Source: Terana coerulea
Taxonomy: Eukaryota > Basidiomycota > Agaricomycetes > Polyporales > Phanerochaetaceae
Length of the DNA: 64,000 nt
Reading direction: 5' to 3'
Assembly (NCBI GenBank): GCA_024811115.1
Contig: JAKOGH010001191.1
Span: forward strand, 217,994-281,993
Position numbers and translations under genes: made by a program. The notes beneath the pieces are model-generated. The model saw only the letters and a program-made list of their open reading frames with translations, ran no database searches and was not told the origin of the DNA. Shown piece by piece: positions 59,708 through 64,000 of the stretch (positions are counted from its first letter, which is position 1; every line of letters starts with the position of its first letter).

Positions 59708-61268
59708 ATGGGAAACTGCGTCTCGTCCCAGGACCGCGAAGCGCAACAGCGCTCGCAAGAGATTGACAAGCAGATTGAGGAGGACTCGCGGAAGTTCAAG
59801 AAGGAGTGCAAGATTCTACTGCTAGGTGAGCCTCCACCTTCATTAGTTTGCGTACCGGAGCTGGAGGCAGCGAGGGTTCTCGGTTGCGGGGAAATGGCAC
59901 GATGCGGCGGAGTGAACGCTGGGTCGGGCAGGGACCTCGTCCCCGCGCACTACAGCACCTTTGCATGTACGTCTTACGATGGTGCTCAACTGCTCCACTG
60001 TAGGCTCTGGAGAGTCGGGGAAATCAACAATCGTCAAGCAGATGAAGATAATACACCAAAATGGCTACAACCGAGACGAACTCATGACGTTCCGCACAAC
60101 CATCTACAAGAACCTGCTCGAATCGGCGCACCATATATTGTTGGCTATGCGCAAAATCGGAGTGGATTGCGTGACCCCGCGAACAGGGTGAGTCCCGCAC
60201 GCTTCACCTACTTACCACCTAACCTGTCGGTCTTAATCTAGGCCAACGCAGACCGCATCATGGACTATGAAGTTATGCCCTCACCCACATTCTATTTCTC
60301 TGAGGAGATGGCGAAAGCTATCTTCGACCTCTGGAAGGACCCCATAATACCAACAATCATGGACCATAGCAGCGAGTTCTACCTGATGGACAGCGCCTCG
60401 TAGTGAGTGCTGTGATGTCACGCGTATGGCGACAGCCCTCAACTTCTTCCTGTAGCTTCTTCACGGAGGCCCTGCGGATAGGCACCCCCGATTACGTTCC
60501 GACCGAGACGGATGTCCTCAGGTGTCGAGCGAAGAGCACAGGAATCACGGAGACACGATTTAGCCTGGGCCCGTTGTCGTGCGTAGCCTGTTATCTGCCC
60601 TGGGGCATGTGGCTGATGGCGACGGCTCTTTCACTAGAATACATATGTTTGACGTTGGCGGTCAACGTTCAGAGCGCAAGAAATGGATCCATTGCTTCGA
60701 AAGCGTCACTTCGATTATATTTTGCACAGCTCTGAGCGAGTATGACCAGGTCCTGCTAGAAGAGCGTAACCAGGTACGTACTTCACTGATTTCCGGTGTC
60801 CGACTCTGACTCTTTGCCTTGCACAGAATCGGATGGCAGAGTCCTTGGTTCTCTTCGACTCCGTTATCAACTCAAGATGGTTCCTCCGAACATCAATAAT
60901 CCTGTTCCTGAACAAGATTGATGTCTTTAAGAGCAAGCTCCCCAAGGTATACTACTTCTCTTGGCAGCACACAGCCGGAGGCTGACGAGTGATTACAGGT
61001 CCCACTAGAACGATATTTCGCGGAGTACACCGGCGGCGCAGACATCAACAAGGCGGCGAAGTACATCCTCTGGAGATTCATGCAGGCGAACCGTGCGCGA
61101 CTCAGCGTATATCCTCAGTATGTGGTGCTCCGACTTCTCAGGTCTACAGTACTGAGTGTTGCTTGTAGTCTAACGCAAGCCACTGATACGAGCAATATCC
61201 GGCTCGTATTCGCAGCAGTAAAGGAGACGATACTACAAAATGCACTGAAGGACTCAGGGATACTATAG
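59708..61268 (+). CDS. Heterotrimeric G-protein alpha subunit
   Basis: Eight or so exons with good splice sites. The start [20 protein letters not shown] gives Gly2 for myristoylation and Cys4 for palmitoylation. Nucleotide-binding motifs in order: [18 protein letters not shown] (P-loop, across the first intron), [15 protein letters not shown] (switch I with the catalytic Arg and Thr), [14 protein letters not shown] (switch II with Gln), LFLNKIDVF (NKxD) and [10 protein letters not shown] (TxATDT). The helical domain lies between the P-loop and switch I. The C-terminus NALKDSGIL is receptor-facing and lacks the Cys of pertussis-toxin-sensitive types. It couples membrane receptors (pheromone or nutrient) to cAMP or MAP-kinase signalling. 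Which fungal G-alpha class it belongs to cannot be fixed from memory. Confidence 0.9.
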
Positions 61269-62593
61269 CAGCGGCGCGCGTTTCTTGTTTATGGGGACTT
61301 CTTTATTGGGTACATTATCTATCCTTGAGAGGATTGCTCAGTGCTGACAGGTTCTGGCAGATCTTCTCTCTCTGTACGCTGCAACATTCACCATCTCATG
61401 CATCTCACGTCGGTACCTTACTCAACTCGCAATCCCACGCTTTCTACCATCCCGCCACTCATCATTCCCTCCGCATGCTACCCATCTTTTCTGCACACGT
61501 TTGAAGCTTCTGCTGTGGATCAATCGGGCCTTGACCGACGTGCTGGCAGGCCGTATTGGGGACCAAGGGGGACGAGGACAAGATTATGAACCGTCGAGGA
61601 CGAGTCGGAGCTTGGAGGCCCAGCGCACGATTATCTCTCCTGGCTCCCTTAGTCGTGCATGCACACCTCCTGCCGCGCAAACGCCACGCCGTCGACTTCC
61701 TCTGCACAACTCTACTTACCTCTGACATTCCGTCTGGAGCGCGGCGCCGGCGACCACGTTCTCGCATGCATCAGCATCCTATCCCGCTAGTGAACAACTG
61801 GCTGCTGCACCTCTCTGTCATTACTGCCGTACGCTAGGTACCCGACGTCGAGCGTTATGTTCTATTTAGCTGCCTTGCGCACGTTTCTGTCGCGAGAGGC
61901 CTGTACTATGCCGCACAATGTAGCTTCCTTCTACCCTCTGCCAGCGCCAACCGCCCCAGCTACTCCCAGCTGTTCTCATTTACTACCTTCTGTCGCAGTC
62001 GGTGCAACCCTCATTTGCATATTTGTCCTTATCGTTCATGTCTACACTACATTGCTCTCGGTTTGTTCCCTGTCCTTCCCTACTAGTTTCTCCAATTTGG
62101 ACACACTTTTGGGGCTGTATCTTTACATTAGAATTCAACAAATATCTCCAACTCATTGAACCCCTCCTCGCTGCTAGTGAGTAGTTACTCCCGGTGTGAT
62201 TAGACGATTCGTTTACAGCGGTCGGCGCGGCTCACCTGTGTGGCGTCAAAGCACCGTTGCACTTTCCTCCGCTCTCTTACGCCCCTCCCACCACTTGCGC
62301 ATGAACTTCAGCCAATCGTCACCTTACGCCGCAGTAAGTTTGTCTCAGCATGCACAAACCAGATCATGTACTCAACAACAACTCCAGGTGTTTCCTAGCT
62401 GGCTGTTTGTATCAATACCAGTCTCGCTCACATCTGGCCGGTATAAACCAACTTTATGCGGCTCCATACCAGTCCTGCCCTCTGGGCTTCCAGGAGCCTT
62501 GATCACGCCGTCGCATCTACCAACGTGGCTTGAGTTAGACTGCCTGTCTCCCATTTCCGGAACTTGTCATGCAACAGAGGTGCTGAGCAAGGG

Positions 62594-62750
62594 GTTGGAA
62601 TTTGGTGTTTGGGCGTCTGGCCACCAAGCCCGGACGATGCCGGTGGTGCAAACCTTATTCTCGTAGACACATCTGCTGTATGCTACATCTGTCTTGTTGT
62701 TGTTGAATCCACCCCTTTGTTTACTTGTATACCTCAAATAGGTTATGAGC
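62594..62750. repeat. Left arm of a ~145-bp inverted repeat
   Basis: Pairs in reverse complement with 63010-63170. Long matching words include GGCCACCAAGCCCGGACGATG and GTAGACACATCTGCTGTATG. It could be the terminal repeat of a small non-autonomous element or a foldback element of about 570 bp. Confidence 0.7.
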
Positions 62751-62924
62751 TCCAGCCCTCCAGCTTAAACAAAGTTGCAGCACCACTCATTTTCCTTCAA
62801 ACTCTCACACTCATTTCATTTCAGTCAATTCTCGCACTCTAATATTCTACTATTGGAAACAGCTACCTCTTTCTGCGTTATGACGTGTCCTAATATTATT
62901 AAAATGGAAATCCAGGATGGATTC

Positions 62925-63020
62925 TGTACCCATATAGCTTATGTAAATGTGTACATGCCTAATCGGGATGTGTACAGCTTATGTAAACATGTACACATCT
63001 AAATCGGAATATGTACAGCT
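62925..63020. repeat. Tandem repeat, ~41-bp unit, block 1
   Basis: About 2.5 copies of a unit containing AGCTTATGTAAAYGTGTACA and CTAATCGGGATGTGTACA. Unit starts are 41 bp apart (GTACAGCTT at 62972, GTACAGCT at 63013). The block sits between the two arms of the inverted repeat. Confidence 0.7.
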
Positions 63021-63170
63021 TTATTTGAGGTATACGAGTAAATAAAGGGATGGATTCAACGACGATGAGACGGATGTAGCATACAGCAGATGTGTCTACA
63101 AGAATAAGGTTTGCACTACTGGCATCGTCCGGGCTTGGTGGCCAGGCAGCAACACCAAATTCAACATACC
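63010..63170. repeat. Right arm of the ~145-bp inverted repeat
   Basis: Reverse-complement partner of 62594-62750, at roughly 90% identity by eye. Confidence 0.7.
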
Positions 63171-63619
63171 CACTCAGTGAGCACAATATAGAAAGGACGA
63201 AACAGATAGTGAATGAATGGAAGCGCATGATGCACCCACTGAAGCAAGTAACCAAAACAAGCGAAAATGCAAACAGAAATGTATAAGGAAATGCAATATT
63301 GTCCAGTACAATCTAGTGAAAAACCAACCCTCCAACCTGAACCTTCCAAGATCCAACGATTGTACTTGCTGCACTCTGGCCTCCTGGATACGATGCCAAC
63401 GTTATAGCAATGATGATGTGCTGGCGGTGCAGCAGATAGGATATACGATGTGCTAGCAAAACAGCGGACAGAATATGCAATCTGTTCAGAAGAGAGTGGC
63501 ATACTCATTTCTCACAGGGGCAATTAGGGTGGTGGCGAACCAATGTGAGCGAAGTGAAGGCGTTAGTGGGGCAGATGACTTCAAAGATCTGCGAAGGTGA
63601 GTGTATGGGAGTGATACAC

Positions 63620-63790
63620 TAATATTATTAAAATGGAAATCCAAGGTGGATTACGTACGCGTACAGCTTATGTAAACGTGTACATGTCCAAATTGGGATA
63701 TGTACAGCTTATGTAAACATGTACATACCTTGTTGGGATGTGTACATTTTAATTGGAATATATACATATGTACATGCCTAATTGAAAAGT
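63620..63790. repeat. Tandem repeat, ~41-bp unit, block 2
   Basis: The same unit as at 62925-63020, with unit starts at 63661 and 63702. It is preceded by the same leader, TATTATTAAAATGGAAATCC, so the leader plus tandem block occurs twice as a direct repeat about 730 bp apart. Confidence 0.7.
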
Positions 63791-64000
63791 GAACATGTAT
63801 ACTTTGCTTCATCATCAAACTTTGCATTGTCAGCTAGCTGCTATCCAGTCAGTAAGCCAGAAATATTCGAATTTCGACGAATTTCTTGCTATTTCTAGCT
63901 CACCAGAGAGCAAGAGCTTATCCTTACTTACCAAGTAAGTAACAGTTGCTTACTGTTATGTATCGGCCACTAAGTGCGCTTTTTGCACTGCCTAACACTA

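Larger units (their letters stand above)
61269..64000. other. Gene-free, repeat-rich right end
   Basis: No domain-bearing frame. Composition becomes AT-rich after 62.6 kb. It contains an inverted repeat and two blocks of a 41-bp tandem repeat, listed separately. Confidence 0.5.

Overview
The window is nuclear DNA of a filamentous basidiomycete, most likely an Agaricomycete. Evidence for this: genes split by many short introns (about 50-80 nt, GTGCGT/GTAAGT-type donors), several F-box/leucine-rich proteins, CFEM cell-surface proteins, a fungal G-protein alpha subunit, a UBE3C/Hul5-type HECT ligase and two intron-containing tRNA-Ala genes. Order or species cannot be fixed from the sequence alone.

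Layout. 0.1-3.0 kb and 17.6-20.6 kb are the two arms of an imperfect inverted duplication carrying a glutathione S-transferase (GST)-like gene and an FAD monooxygenase tail. Between the arms lie a tRNA-Ala, a complete-length non-reducing polyketide synthase (SAT-KS-AT-PT-ACP-ACP-TE, minus strand, 3.8-10.7 kb), a 4.9 kb gene-poor stretch with gene remnants, and the intact FAD monooxygenase (15.6-18.1 kb). 20.7-30.1 kb holds an F-box protein, a WD40 protein with an N-terminal basidiomycete domain, and a tandem pair of duplicated hypothetical genes. 31.5-36.9 kb holds an NRPS-like A-T-R reductase convergent with a PLP-dependent class V enzyme. 37.5-49.2 kb holds three more F-box-type genes, a second tRNA-Ala, a hypothetical gene and a candidate signalling gene with a STAND-like N-terminus and a receiver-like C-terminal part. 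49.6-53.5 kb is the HECT ligase; 55.3-58.7 kb two CFEM/GPI proteins; 59.7-61.3 kb a G-alpha subunit; the last 2.7 kb has no gene but holds inverted and 41-bp tandem repeats.

How the genes may work together. The PKS, FAD monooxygenase and GST look like a polyketide (probably orsellinic-acid-type) cluster, with the A-T-R reductase 21 kb away as a possible partner that reduces an aryl acid. The inverted arms show reciprocal decay: the left arm keeps an intact GST but only a broken monooxygenase tail; the right arm keeps the intact monooxygenase but a frameshifted GST.

Caution. Single-base indels interrupt several otherwise conserved reading frames (PKS worst, at least a dozen; also F-box, A-T-R, PLP enzyme, CFEM and duplicated genes). 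Many are compensated and none brings an in-frame nonsense codon in the homologous frame, so consensus sequencing errors are a serious alternative to true pseudogenes.
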